Of a stretch of 64,000 nucleotides of DNA, positions 35,316-44,474 are shown piece by piece. The stretch is from Advenella sp. S44 (GTDB lineage: Bacteria > Pseudomonadota > Gammaproteobacteria > Burkholderiales > Burkholderiaceae_B): assembly GCF_002810445.1 (NCBI RefSeq), contig NZ_NEXS01000003.1, positions 1,364,001-1,428,000 on the forward strand, in the 5' to 3' direction. Each line of letters starts with the position of its first letter. Within the stretch, counting starts at the first letter, position 1. A program made the translations under genes and the position numbers. Under the pieces are notes generated by a model that ran no database searches, was not told the DNA's origin, and saw only the letters and a list, made by a program, of their open reading frames with translations.

Positions 35316-35751
35316 TTTGCCGGCCATGTCCGGCCGACTGATATTGTGGGTTGACGGTCAGCGCGGGAGCTGCTTATCGACGCCTTGGGGGCCAGCCTAA
35401 GTTGGGGGCCAGCCTAAGTATAGTGTCCCGCACTGGCTCTGGAGCCTGACGCGCGCTTATCTAATGTCGTGTTGGACCCGGCTGGTAATCATCTGTTTGT
35501 AAGACCGGTCACGGCCCGAATGCATGAATGGGTTCGATTCTGAACCCAGGTATCACAGGATTGGGTGCCGCTAGCATAGGGAAAACCCCCAGCACCATAG
35601 GAACTAGCGCCAGCAAGTACAGGTTCAAGATCCTGCCAGTACCGGATTGAACACCCGGTAACACAGGGTTAAACGCCTGGCAGCAGCCTTATACCCGATT
35701 TTATCTTTAACCTGATTTCCTTTTTTCACTCTATTTTTGCAGGAACCTCGC
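35316..35751. other. Intergenic region upstream of hemC with repeats
   Basis: 436 bp without a gene. It contains an exact 17-bp tandem duplication (TGGGGGCCAGCCTAAGT at 35386-35402 and 35403-35419) and loose echoes of GGTTCAAG/CACAGG words around 35550-35690. The hemC promoter should lie in the AT-rich end (35690-35740). Confidence 0.55.
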
Positions 35752-36708
35752 GTGACCGAACTTAAAAAACTCACCATTGCAACCCGCGCCAGCCGTCTGG
35801 CCTTGTGGCAGGCGCGCCATGTTCGCGCGCTGCTGCAGACTCATTATCCAGACCTGCAGGTCGAGCTACTGGAGTTGACAACAAAAGGCGACCAGATTCT
35901 GGATCGCACATTGTCAAAGATTGGCGGCAAGGGCTTATTCATCAAGGAATTGGAATCCGCACTGGTAGACGGCAGAGCAGACCTGGCCGTGCACTCACTC
36001 AAAGACGTGCCGGTTGATCTGCAATCGCCGTTTTCACTGGCTGCCATCCTGGAGCGGGCAGATCCTACTGACGCCTTTGTCTCGCGAACCTATCATCAAT
36101 TGAGCGACCTTCCTGACGGCGCCGTTGTTGGCACATCCAGTTTGCGTCGCGAATCGCAGATCCGGGCAGCCTATCCGCATTTGGTTGTCAAACCCTTGCG
36201 CGGTAATCTGGATACCCGCCTGTCAAAACTGGATAAAGGCGACTACGATGCGATTGTGCTGGCGTCTGCTGGGCTGGAACGCCTCGGCTTGGGGGAGCGT
36301 ATTGCATCGCGGCTGGATGTCTCCGAAAGCCTGCCGGCCGCCGGCCAGGGGGCACTGGGTATTGAAATTCTCGAGTCGCGCACTGAGTTGCTGGACATTC
36401 TGGCAACCCTTGCCAATCCGGCAACGACCGCCTGTGTGACGGCCGAAAGGGCGGTATCACGGGCGCTGGGCGGCTCTTGCCAGGTGCCTATTGCCGCCTA
36501 CGCGACGCTCACCGATAATGCGGTGACATTGCATGGGTTGGTAGCAACGCCGGATGGCAAGCGTGTTTTGCGCAGTACCCGGACGGCAGGCGCCGAAGCC
36601 GCAGAAAAATTGGGCACAGACGTCGCACAAGCGCTCAAGGAGCAAGGGGCCGATGCGATCCTGGCTGCCTTGAATGAGGCATCGCAGAGCGACGCCGACA
36701 AGATGTGA
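35752..36708 (+). CDS. hemC: Porphobilinogen deaminase (HemC)
   Basis: This 318-residue enzyme joins four porphobilinogens into hydroxymethylbilane in haem synthesis. It shows [16 protein letters not shown], the KGLFIKELE segment, [19 protein letters not shown] and the cofactor-attachment cysteine in [13 protein letters not shown] chose GTG 35752, preceded by AGGAA with 7-nt spacing, over the TTG at 35737. The stop abuts hemD. Length and motifs match the family. Confidence 0.95.
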   Translation: MTELKKLTIATRASRLALWQARHVRALLQTHYPDLQVELLELTTKGDQILDRTLSKIGGKGLFIKELESALVDGRADLAVHSLKDVPVDLQSPFSLAAILERADPTDAFVSRTYHQLSDLPDGAVVGTSSLRRESQIRAAYPHLVVKPLRGNLDTRLSKLDKGDYDAIVLASAGLERLGLGERIASRLDVSESLPAAGQGALGIEILESRTELLDILATLANPATTACVTAERAVSRALGGSCQVPIAAYATLTDNAVTLHGLVATPDGKRVLRSTRTAGAEAAEKLGTDVAQALKEQGADAILAALNEASQSDADKM

Positions 36709-37533
36709 GTGCTGGCTGTGGAGCATCCGCGCGCAACGGTCATCCTGACGCGACCGCAAGGGAAAAACCAGGCTTTGCAATTGTGTTTGCAACAGGCGGG
36801 GCTGGACGTAATCATTCTGCCGGCCCTGATACTGCAGCCAGAGCCTGTTGCTGACCCGGTTCCCGATCCCGCTGCATTCGATCTGATTTTTTTCGTCAGC
36901 GGCTTTGCGGTAGATTGTTTTTTTGATCTGCTGCGCGAACGCGACATGTCCTGGCCGAAATATCGCTACGCCGGCTGTGTCGGTCCCGGCACGCGGCAGG
37001 CCTTGGAGCGCCGGGGCGTTGCGCCTGAGCAAATCCTGTCTCCGGCGGGGCACCTACCATACGACTCCAGCGGTTTTCTGGCCAGCCTTCAAACCAGCGG
37101 CATGCTGACCGTCTTCAAATCCGTGTTGCTTGTCTGTGGCACGACTGGCAATCCGTGGCTCGCTCAACAGTTACGGGATTTGTCCGTTACCGTGACCCGC
37201 TTTGCCCTGTATGCCCGGCATGCCACCCAATGGGATGAGCGGCAACGGCAGCAGATGCGCAGTTTGTTGGCTGATCCATCACAAAAAAAATATGTGGTAT
37301 TGACCAGCCCGCAAGGCATCGATGCCTTCGTCGGTAATCTGGCTACAGCGAAAATCCACCCGGATTCGATAGCTGCCTCTACCACTTTTATCGTCACGCA
37401 TGTCGGCCAGCTCGCTCACCTCAAACATATCTGGCAGCACAAGCTGTCTTTGTCGAACGCCGATGCACTGCGTGTTCAACAGGCACTGCCACGGGATGAT
37501 GCAATTTTCCATGCCGTTACAATCTCGGATTAA
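36709..37533 (+). CDS. hemD: Uroporphyrinogen-III synthase (HemD)
   Basis: This protein of up to 274 residues closes hydroxymethylbilane to uroporphyrinogen III. HemD sequences are poorly conserved. Supporting features are ATVILTRPQGKNQALQ near the start, FDLIFFVSGFAVDCFF, the YAGCVGPGTRQALERRG motif (the VGxxTAxAL-like region), and VLTSPQGIDAF. The start is GTG, either directly after the hemC stop (36709) or at 36718. The order hemC-hemD-hemX-hemY supports the call. Confidence 0.9.
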   Translation: MLAVEHPRATVILTRPQGKNQALQLCLQQAGLDVIILPALILQPEPVADPVPDPAAFDLIFFVSGFAVDCFFDLLRERDMSWPKYRYAGCVGPGTRQALERRGVAPEQILSPAGHLPYDSSGFLASLQTSGMLTVFKSVLLVCGTTGNPWLAQQLRDLSVTVTRFALYARHATQWDERQRQQMRSLLADPSQKKYVVLTSPQGIDAFVGNLATAKIHPDSIAASTTFIVTHVGQLAHLKHIWQHKLSLSNADALRVQQALPRDDAIFHAVTISD

Positions 37534-37627
37534 AAGCCTGCGGTAATCCACTACAATGTATAAAACTTTCACGAACGTATCGCCAAGCGGTGTATTGGTT
37601 TTCTGGATAGTAAGGAATTGAAAAAAC

Positions 37628-39469
37628 ATGGAAAAAAAACAGGACGACGCGCGAAATACGGAAACTGAAAAAAAACCGGACGCCGCAGTTCGAGGCAAAC
37701 CTCCCATGGATGTCGCGCCGGATACGGTGTCGGACGTCGAATTGACAAGCGAAAAAGCGACAGGGCGTGAAACTGAAGCTCACAAGGCGGCTGCAGACAA
37801 GCCTGCTGGTGGTTCTCCAGGCGGCCCCGTTCCGCCCACGCAGGCTGGCAAAGGCGAGAGCAGCGCAGGCAAAGACGGTGGCAGCGCAGGCAAAGGTACC
37901 AAAGGGCCATTGATCGGAGCCGTGGTTGTGGTTGCGGCCATCGCTGCTGGCGGCTATTACTACGCTCAGCATAACCGGGCCGAGCCGGACAGCAGCAGCT
38001 CATCCATTAGCGAACCGGTCACATCTGGCGCCTCGGACCAGTCTGCTGCCGATACGTCGCAAACGGGTCCGTCAACGGGGACCGATTCGGCAACGGCGCC
38101 ATCTGACAGTGCCTCCGACACAACCCCTACCGATACGAACTCGAATCAGGCCGACACTTCGGCGACAACAAGTGATGAAACCGCAGCGGGCAATAGCGAA
38201 TCGACCGATAGCGCGACCGATGAAAACGCATCACCCGGCGATACCGGCACTCCGGCTCAGGACGAGGCCAGTGGCAGCACCACAAGTACGCCTTTGGGGC
38301 CCACCGCCACCAACAGCGAGCCAGCATCAGAGGCTGCGCAATCTGAAGACGACAGCACAGGGCAGGCGGCAGATGCGGACAACGGTACGCAAACCGGAAC
38401 GCCGCCGGACAATACTGGCGATGCCGCCAGCGACCAGGACACTGCGAGCCAGAGCCCGGATGCCGCCGAAACCCAGCCAGCTACAGCAACAAACAGTGAA
38501 TCAGGCGCTACGGCAGCGCCAGCTTCAGGTAGCTTTACCGGCTCATTGCCGGCAGATATTCGCGACCAGCTGGATCGCCAGTCGGCACAAATCATAGCGC
38601 TGCGCGACCAGCTCGAATCCTCACAGAAACAGCTTGAGCAATTGCAGACCAGTCGCTTGCAGGCCTCGCGCAATGAGACAAACCTGTTTGTGCTAAATGA
38701 TGTCAGCCGTCTGGTTACGATGGCGCAGAATGAACTGGCCATTGCCGGCAATCTGGATAACGCTGTCGCGTCGCTGGAAACGGCGATAAAAGCGATCGAC
38801 CAGGCTGATGCGCCTGTGCTGGCCGGCCTGCGTGCTGCGCTTTCTGCCGATATCGTGACGCTTAAGTCAGCGCCTGCGGCGAGTGTCGATACACATTTTA
38901 AGCAGGTAACGCAGCTGTCCGCGAAATTGGACGCGCTGCCCCTGATTTCGCCCGATCAAGCCGGCGCCAAGCCGATGGCAGGGCAGGCGGGCAGCGCCCC
39001 GGGCATCGCAGATAGCACAGAGGGCGCCGCGCCTGACGCGGCTGCCGGCCCTTGGTATGAACGGGCCTGGAACGAGGTGAAAACCTGGCCGGGTTCGGCC
39101 TGGCAGGGCTTGCGTTCGGATCTGGGCGGTATCGTGCGAGTGGAAAAGCTGGCCGATCCCAACCAGGTACTGCTTACCGTGGACCAGGCTGCCCAGTTGC
39201 GTGCGAATCTGAAGCAGCACTTGCATTTTGCCCAGCAGGCATTGCTCAACGGCCAGCAAGGCATTTGGACATCTTCGCTGGAAACCGTAGTCCAGGGTAT
39301 CAGACAGAGTTTCAATCAGGATTCCGTTCAGACGCAACAGGTGCTGGCCCAGCTTCAGCAGTTGCTCAAAGCCGGTGTCAGACCTGAGTTGCCACCCATT
39401 ACGCAAAGCGTGAAGGCAGTGCAGGAAACCCGCAAGCAGCTTAAATCCATGAATCCCGGACAGGAGTAA
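37628..39469 (+). CDS. hemX: HemX-like protein with very long disordered linker
   Basis: This 613-residue bitopic membrane protein of the HemX family has unclear function; it is often mislabelled uroporphyrinogen-III methyltransferase. Layout: a charged cytoplasmic region (1-92), one helix (93-113, LIGAVVVVAAIAAGGYYYA), a Ser/Thr/Asp/Ala/Gln-rich low-complexity stretch (about 115-305), then the conserved periplasmic domain. That domain starts with a coiled coil (LDRQSAQIIALRDQLE) and contains DVSRLVTMAQNELAI and WYERAWNEVKTWPG. Typical HemX proteins are around 350-400 residues, so the linker explains the extra length. It ends 3 nt before hemY. Confidence 0.85.
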   Translation: MEKKQDDARNTETEKKPDAAVRGKPPMDVAPDTVSDVELTSEKATGRETEAHKAAADKPAGGSPGGPVPPTQAGKGESSAGKDGGSAGKGTKGPLIGAVVVVAAIAAGGYYYAQHNRAEPDSSSSSISEPVTSGASDQSAADTSQTGPSTGTDSATAPSDSASDTTPTDTNSNQADTSATTSDETAAGNSESTDSATDENASPGDTGTPAQDEASGSTTSTPLGPTATNSEPASEAAQSEDDSTGQAADADNGTQTGTPPDNTGDAASDQDTASQSPDAAETQPATATNSESGATAAPASGSFTGSLPADIRDQLDRQSAQIIALRDQLESSQKQLEQLQTSRLQASRNETNLFVLNDVSRLVTMAQNELAIAGNLDNAVASLETAIKAIDQADAPVLAGLRAALSADIVTLKSAPAASVDTHFKQVTQLSAKLDALPLISPDQAGAKPMAGQAGSAPGIADSTEGAAPDAAAGPWYERAWNEVKTWPGSAWQGLRSDLGGIVRVEKLADPNQVLLTVDQAAQLRANLKQHLHFAQQALLNGQQGIWTSSLETVVQGIRQSFNQDSVQTQQVLAQLQQLLKAGVRPELPPITQSVKAVQETRKQLKSMNPGQE

Positions 39470-39472
39470 TGC

Positions 39473-40885
39473 ATGCGAACCAGTTTGAAATTACTTGTCC
39501 TGTTTGCCGTTGCTGTTGCTGCCGCACTGCTGTTGCGTGACTCCAGCGGCTATTTCATGGTCGTGACCGGTGACGAGCGTCGCACTATTTCGCTTGCGGC
39601 CGGCCTGGTCTTTATTGTTATTGCATTCTTTCTTTTTTATTTGGTATTTCGTTTTATCGGTTTCCTGATGGACGCGCCTACCCGCGTCCGAAACTGGAAC
39701 CAGCGCCGGCATACCCGCAAGGACTATGATCTGCTTGAACGCGGTTGGGTGGAGTTGCTTGAAGGCCGAAGCAGCCCGGCGGAAAAAGACCTGACGCGCC
39801 TGCTTAATCGCAGTCGTGATAGTGGCAGGCAGGCGCTGGCCAGCCTGGCCGCTGCCAAGGCTGCGCATAACCAGTCGCGCTATGCCGAACGGGATGCCTT
39901 GTTGCTGACTGCCCAGTCCAAAGCCCGCGGCAACCCCAGGATGCAGGATGCCGCTACCACCATCCGCGCCGAGATGCTGCTGGAGCAGGGCGAAGCAAAA
40001 CAGGCGCTGGCGTTGCTCGAGCCGCTGGCAAAAGCCGGTGGGGCTAATCAGGATCATATCCAGAAGCTGCTTCTTCGTGGGTATAAGCAGATCGGCAACC
40101 AGGATAAATTGCTGCAGGTTGCCCGTGCATTGAATAAAAAAGGGACGATCGATTCGTTCGAAGGTCAGCGGCTGATTGAACACGCCGGCGCTGCCGTCAT
40201 GCAGGCGACGACACGCGACAGCTGGACCAACACCTGGAAGTCTTTCAGTAGCGCTGAAAAGACCATGCCGCTAATTGCGCTGGCTGCCGCCGAGAAAGCG
40301 CAGTCTGCGGGCCATCCCGATACGGCCGGACAGATCCTGGAAGCCTCGTTGCGCGAGAACATTGATGCGCGCCTGCTCAATGCCTATGTTCAGTGTCCGG
40401 CTGAGCAGGTCAATGCCCGTTTGACCAAAGCACAGAAATGGCTGGAGAAAGACGAAAATAATCCCGACCTGCTCAATGCCCTGGGCTTTCTGTGCCTGGC
40501 TGCGCAGCTGTGGGGACAGGCTGAACGCTACCTCACACGCAGCCTGAAATTGCGAGAAGATCCGCGCACCCATACTTTGCTTGGCGCATTGTATGATCGT
40601 CTGGGCAAGCCGGCCGATGCGGTCAAACACTGGCGCTTTGCGTCGGCTTCGATTTCCATGTTGCCCACGGTTGCCGGAGAAAAGTATCTACCAGCAGCCG
40701 ATACGCGCCTGGATCCTGATGGGCCTCCAGATCGCAAGCGCGCAGACGAGCCCGCCGAGGCGGCTCAGAGCGAAGGCGCGAGCGGAAAAACCATTTATGC
40801 CAAACGGCCGGAAGCCGATGATGAGTACTTTGACAGCGCTCCCATTCCAGGAATCCGGGTGGATGAAGTGAATGAAAAATCGTAA
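39473..40885 (+). CDS. hemY: HemY-like protein, TPR-containing
   Basis: This 470-residue inner-membrane protein of the proteobacterial HemY family is not the protoporphyrinogen oxidase of the same name. Two N-terminal helices (about 5-24 and 40-66) flank the DSSGYFMV segment. A helical region built of TPR-like repeats (about 100-400) follows, for example RGWVELLEGRSSPAEKDL and LNALGFLCLAAQLWGQAERYL. The acidic C-terminal tail is low complexity. It follows hemX with a 3-nt gap. Links to haem synthesis come from genome context. Confidence 0.85.
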   Translation: MRTSLKLLVLFAVAVAAALLLRDSSGYFMVVTGDERRTISLAAGLVFIVIAFFLFYLVFRFIGFLMDAPTRVRNWNQRRHTRKDYDLLERGWVELLEGRSSPAEKDLTRLLNRSRDSGRQALASLAAAKAAHNQSRYAERDALLLTAQSKARGNPRMQDAATTIRAEMLLEQGEAKQALALLEPLAKAGGANQDHIQKLLLRGYKQIGNQDKLLQVARALNKKGTIDSFEGQRLIEHAGAAVMQATTRDSWTNTWKSFSSAEKTMPLIALAAAEKAQSAGHPDTAGQILEASLRENIDARLLNAYVQCPAEQVNARLTKAQKWLEKDENNPDLLNALGFLCLAAQLWGQAERYLTRSLKLREDPRTHTLLGALYDRLGKPADAVKHWRFASASISMLPTVAGEKYLPAADTRLDPDGPPDRKRADEPAEAAQSEGASGKTIYAKRPEADDEYFDSAPIPGIRVDEVNEKS

Positions 40886-40909
40886 CCACAGTAACCAGAA
40901 GAGTTGACT

Positions 40910-41440
40910 ATGAGCTTGAAAAATGTACCGGCCGGTTCCAAGACGCCGGAAGAATTCAATGTTGTAATTGAAATTCCGATGAATGCCGATCCGGTTAAAT
41001 ACGAAGTTGATAAAGACACAGGCGCAATCTTTGTCGATCGATTCATGATGACCGCCATGCATTATCCCTGCAATTATGGCTATATTCCCGATACGCTGTC
41101 TGACGATGGTGATCCGGTGGATGTGCTGGTCATTACGCCTTTTCCGATAGCCGTCGGCTCTGTGATCAAGTGCCGCGCGCTTGGCGTGCTGCAGATGGAC
41201 GACGAGGCCGGTGGAGACGCTAAGCTGCTGGCGCGTCCGGTAGACAAGCTCTATCCTCCGTATAGCACCATTAATTCCCACACTGATTTGCCGGAACAGG
41301 AATTGCAGCGCATTCAGCATTTCTTTGAGCACTACAAAGACCTGGAAAAGGGCAAATGGGTCAAGGTAAAAGGCTGGGAAGGGATCGATGCCGCACATGC
41401 TGAAATCACCAGCAGTATCGAACGATTCCAGAAGGGATAG
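40910..41440 (+). CDS. ppa: Inorganic pyrophosphatase
   Basis: This 176-residue family I soluble pyrophosphatase shows the substrate/metal motifs [38 protein letters not shown] (the DGDPVD metal site) and the C-terminal [17 protein letters not shown]. It hydrolyses PPi released by biosynthesis. I chose ATG 40910 over the TTG at 40904. A strong intrinsic terminator follows. Confidence 0.96.
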   Translation: MSLKNVPAGSKTPEEFNVVIEIPMNADPVKYEVDKDTGAIFVDRFMMTAMHYPCNYGYIPDTLSDDGDPVDVLVITPFPIAVGSVIKCRALGVLQMDDEAGGDAKLLARPVDKLYPPYSTINSHTDLPEQELQRIQHFFEHYKDLEKGKWVKVKGWEGIDAAHAEITSSIERFQKG

Positions 41441-41472
41441 CCCACTGCCTGGCTTTGTGGCTATTTTTGAAT

Positions 41473-41507
41473 AAGGGCTCGGCAGTACCTGACCGGGCCC
41501 TTTTTTT
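41473..41507 (+). terminator. Intrinsic terminator of ppa
   Basis: A 10-bp stem with one G-T pair (41473-41482 with 41493-41502) is followed by seven T. Confidence 0.88.
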
Positions 41508-41590
41508 GACGTCAGACACGGGGCCGTCGGCGCCGTTGTCGTGCAATATCAGCGTTATCAATATAAACAAGACTATTCAAAGAGACTGTT

Positions 41591-42286
41591 ATGACATATG
41601 TATTTCCTGCTCCCGAGGTTGTTTCCCTGCCTGTCGCCGATAGCGACGCGCGTTTTCCTGTGCGTCGCGTGTACTGTGTAGGTCGCAATTACGCCGAGCA
41701 TGCAAAGGAAATGGGTTTTACCGGCAGGGAAGATCCGTTTTTTTTCTGCAAGCCGGCCAATGCGTTGTTGCCGATAGCCGATGGCGAGACCGGCCAAATG
41801 CCGTATCCATCCAAGACCGCCAATCTGCATTATGAAATGGAGTTGGTGGTAGCAATCGGCAAGGCCGGTAAGGACGTTACCGTTGAGGAAGCCGCACAGA
41901 TGGTTTACGGCTACGCGCTAGGACTGGATATGACGCGCCGCGACCTGCAGGGCGAGGCAAAAAAGCAAGGAAGACCATGGGAAGTGGGTAAAGCGTTTGA
42001 TCTGTCCGGCCCGATCGGGCCAGTGCATCCGGCGGCAACAGTCAGCAATATTGACACGGCTGCGATTTCGCTGGATGTCAACGGGCAGACTCGCCAGAGC
42101 AGCACGATCGCGTCGCTGATCTGGTCCATCCCGGAATCAATTGCCTACTTGTCCGGACTTTTTGAGCTGCAGCCCGGCGACCTGATCTTTTCGGGCACGC
42201 CTGAAGGCGTAGGCGCAGTTAATGTGGGCGACGAGCTGGTCGGCAAAGTCGATGGACTCGGGCAACTCAAAGTGAAGATTGTCTGA
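41591..42286 (+). CDS. Fumarylacetoacetate hydrolase-family protein
   Basis: This 231-residue enzyme of the FAH superfamily has the motifs VYCVGRNYAEHAKEMG, FFFCKPANAL, the acidic metal-binding HYEMELVVAIG, LDMTRRDLQ and LFSGTPEGVG-like (DLIFSGTPEGVG). Its size and residues fit fumarylpyruvate hydrolase or acylpyruvase types that cleave C-C bonds of 2,4-diketo acids. The exact substrate is not decidable. It is monocistronic with a good ATG. Confidence 0.87.
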   Translation: MTYVFPAPEVVSLPVADSDARFPVRRVYCVGRNYAEHAKEMGFTGREDPFFFCKPANALLPIADGETGQMPYPSKTANLHYEMELVVAIGKAGKDVTVEEAAQMVYGYALGLDMTRRDLQGEAKKQGRPWEVGKAFDLSGPIGPVHPAATVSNIDTAAISLDVNGQTRQSSTIASLIWSIPESIAYLSGLFELQPGDLIFSGTPEGVGAVNVGDELVGKVDGLGQLKVKIV

Positions 42287-42638
42287 TATCCGTAATGTCG
42301 TTGGTTCCTTAGGCAGGACAGCATGCATGCCGGACGTACTCCGGATGCGCTGTCCTGACAGGCCGCAGACGCCCCCCTTGAAATGCCGTTTTCAGGTGCC
42401 GCTGCAACAATTATTCCTTCTGATCCGGTCCAAAACGTTAAATAATAAGACACCGGTAAATCTTCGTATTCAGTCTTTTGCAAGGTAAATCAAACAGATA
42501 CCTGTCATGCACCAGTATCTGAAAAATTGCAAATGTTACAAATACAAGCACTTTATAGTCGTTCTGTAATGACCTTTAGCCCGAAAGTGCGAATAATGGT
42601 TTGTACTGATTTCGCAATTCAAATAAAGAGGTTAAGTC
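42287..42638. other. Intergenic region upstream of the lipoprotein array
   Basis: 352 bp without a gene. A two-part hairpin (AGGACAGC/GCTGTCCT, 42315-42322 with 42349-42356, and an inner CCGGA/TCCGG) follows the FAH gene but lacks a T-tract. The AT-rich portion from 42430 probably holds the promoter of the array. Confidence 0.5.
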
Positions 42639-42935
42639 ATGAAACTCAATACGACACGATCCATGGTTTTGACAGCGATGTTCGCCGGACTGTTAGGCTT
42701 GGCAGGATGTGACCAGGGGGGTGATGAGGCATCGCCGGAAACACCGGGAGCACCGTCCGAGACACCGGGAGCCGCTTCTGAAACACCGGAAACCCCGGCT
42801 CCTGCTCCTGAGACCTCACCATCGGAGTCTGATGCTGCGCCTGAAGCTCCATCATCAGAAGCCCCGGCACCGGAAGCCCCTTCATCAGACGCACCTTCGT
42901 CTGAAGCACCTGCATCTGGCAGCCAACCACAATAA
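42639..42935 (+). CDS. Low-complexity lipoprotein, array member 1
   Basis: This 98-residue lipoprotein starts MKLNTTRSMVLTAMFAGL and has the lipobox LAGC with the acylated cysteine at residue 24 and Asp at +2. The rest is an acidic Pro/Glu/Ser/Ala-rich tail (repeats such as PETPGAPSETPG and SSEAPAPEAP) without a folded domain. It is first of three tandem paralogues that share the signal peptide and ribosome-site region (AAAGAGGTTAAGTC). In E. coli rules, Asp at +2 would keep it in the inner membrane. The function is unknown. Confidence 0.75.
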   Translation: MKLNTTRSMVLTAMFAGLLGLAGCDQGGDEASPETPGAPSETPGAASETPETPAPAPETSPSESDAAPEAPSSEAPAPEAPSSDAPSSEAPASGSQPQ

Positions 42936-42949
42936 ATAAGGAGTCAATC

Positions 42950-43183
42950 ATGAAACTTCATACCACACGAACGCTTGTGTTGACAGCAGCCATGGCCGCC
43001 ATGCTCGGCCTGGCAGGTTGCGACAATGGTGATGCGCCTGATCCGGAAACACCGGGAACAACGTCGGACGCGCCGGCGGCCACTCCTGCGCCAGACGCTG
43101 ATCCAGCGGCACCCGCAGATTCTGGAACAACACCTGCGCCTTCTACCGAAGCGCCGGATTCTGGCGGCAGCCAGCCACAATAA
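42950..43183 (+). CDS. Low-complexity lipoprotein, array member 2
   Basis: This 77-residue paralogue of the previous gene, 14 nt downstream, has the signal peptide MKLHTTRTLVLTAAMAAML and again the lipobox cysteine at residue 24 with Asp at +2. A short Pro/Ala/Asp-rich tail ends SGGSQPQ, nearly the same ending as member 1 (SGSQPQ). No folded domain is seen. AAGGAGTCAATC precedes the ATG. Confidence 0.75.
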   Translation: MKLHTTRTLVLTAAMAAMLGLAGCDNGDAPDPETPGTTSDAPAATPAPDADPAAPADSGTTPAPSTEAPDSGGSQPQ

Positions 43184-43197
43184 CCGTAAGGTATCGC

Positions 43198-43707
43198 ATG
43201 AATTTGAACAAGACACGTTCAGCGGTGCTGGCTGCCTTACTGGCCGGCGTGGTTGGTCTGGCCGGCTGCGACAAGGGCGCCGAGGAATCGGCTCCCGAGA
43301 CACCTGCAGCGACGTCGGAAGCTCCGGCCGCCGAGCCGACAGCGCCTGCACAGTCGGAACCGGCGCCAGCTGATTCCGATACGGCCGAACCTGCTCAGAC
43401 GACCGAACCGGCTGAGACGGCTGAGCCTGCCGAGGCACCGTCTTCTGCCAGTGAAACCCCGGCGCCGGCTACAGAGTCTTCGGCTGCCGTCACGGACGAC
43501 AGCAGTCTGCCACAAACTTGCCAGGACTATTTCAAGAAAGCAGAGGAAATGGTGATGAAGGCGGGTGCATCGGCTGACCAGATGAACCAAATGATTGACG
43601 AGCAGCGCAAGCAAATGGCTGCAATCGGTGATCAAGCTCAACTGGAGTCTAGCTGCAAGCAGGCGCTGGATATGCTGGAGCAGCAAGAACAAAATACAAC
43701 GCAATAA
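43198..43707 (+). CDS. Lipoprotein with C-terminal helical domain, array member 3
   Basis: This 169-residue paralogue has signal MNLNKTRSAVLAALLAGVV, lipobox cysteine at 24 and Asp at +2. A long Pro/Ala/Glu/Thr-rich stretch (25-100) leads to a small folded-looking domain (about 105-165) with LPQTCQDYFKKAEEMVMKAG and ESSCKQALDMLEQQE. The two cysteines could form a disulfide. That domain resembles DUF5339-type small periplasmic helical domains; this identification is tentative. A strong terminator follows, so the three genes form an operon. Confidence 0.75.
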   Translation: MNLNKTRSAVLAALLAGVVGLAGCDKGAEESAPETPAATSEAPAAEPTAPAQSEPAPADSDTAEPAQTTEPAETAEPAEAPSSASETPAPATESSAAVTDDSSLPQTCQDYFKKAEEMVMKAGASADQMNQMIDEQRKQMAAIGDQAQLESSCKQALDMLEQQEQNTTQ

Positions 43708-43793
43708 TGACTGTGTGCAACCTCTCTCGGTTGCTGCAGTAAAGCGACGATGGAGTTTTTGCAAAGTCACTCCATCCTGACTACTCTCTCTGG

Positions 43794-43829
43794 GCGATTC
43801 AACAAGATCCTTGTTGGTCGCTTTTTTTT
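43794..43829 (+). terminator. Intrinsic terminator of the lipoprotein operon
   Basis: Stem GCGATTCAACAAG (43794-43806) with CTTGTTGGTCGC (43810-43821), then eight T. Another hairpin (GATGGAGT/ACTCCATC) lies just before it, at 43749-43776. Confidence 0.85.
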
Positions 43830-43900
43830 GTCGGTCCAAATAAGGCAAAGCGGTCGCGACATCATGCCGCGGCCGCCGCTGCGCTGATAACGCCTGGGCG

Positions 43901-44236
43901 TTATGCGTTTTTCAAGCAGTCGCTCATGAATGTCTTGCGGTCCTGGCCGGACAGTGATTTGGCTTTGGCGCTTCTTGAACAATCGACCATGCGCTGTTGC
44001 GACGCAGACAGGGCTTTGCCGTCTTTACTTTTGCTTGTACTCAAGCATGCTTTCATGAAGGACTTGCGAGCATCACCCTGCAAGTTATTGCTTTTGGCAT
44101 TGGCATTGCAGACGGCCATGCGACTTTGCTGACTGTTTTCCTTTTTTGCTGGCGTTACGGTCTGGGCCTGGGCAATTGCGCCCCATAAACTTGCAGAGAA
44201 CGCTGCGGCAAAAATCGATTTACTCACGATGTTCAT
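43901..44236 (-). CDS. psiF: PsiF-repeat protein
   Basis: This 111-residue secreted protein has a signal peptide (about residues 1-25, ending IAQAQ) and two PsiF repeats, MAVCNANAKSNNLQGDARKSFMKACL and a second beginning MVDCSRSAKAKSLSG. Each repeat carries two cysteines that may pair. The family is named for phosphate-starvation induction in E. coli; the function is unknown. I chose ATG 44236 since AAAGGA sits about 6 nt upstream; an ATG two codons earlier touches that site. No Pho box was sought in detail. Confidence 0.85.
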   Translation of the reverse strand: MNIVSKSIFAAAFSASLWGAIAQAQTVTPAKKENSQQSRMAVCNANAKSNNLQGDARKSFMKACLSTSKSKDGKALSASQQRMVDCSRSAKAKSLSGQDRKTFMSDCLKNA

Positions 44237-44432
44237 TTTCATTCCTTTCCAACGCGATAAAAAATCATGGGATTTAAAACGGCATGATCGGATATTCATG
44301 CTGCGCATAGCATACGCGCAAGCCACCTTTGTTGGCGAGAAAAAAATCGCAAAGTCGACAGGGATTTTTGACGGTCAGAACACGCAATGGTGCGAATGTG
44401 CGTACAGATTCGCACGGTGTCGGCGGCAAAAA

Positions 44433-44457
44433 AATACCTTCCGCCAAGGAAGGTATT
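44433..44457. terminator. Bidirectional-type terminator downstream of rho
   Basis: Perfect 10-bp stem AATACCTTCC/GGAAGGTATT (44433-44442 with 44448-44457) is flanked by A-runs and T-runs on both sides, so it can end the minus-strand rho transcript. Confidence 0.82.
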
Positions 44458-44474
44458 TTTGGTGAGCTCGATGC

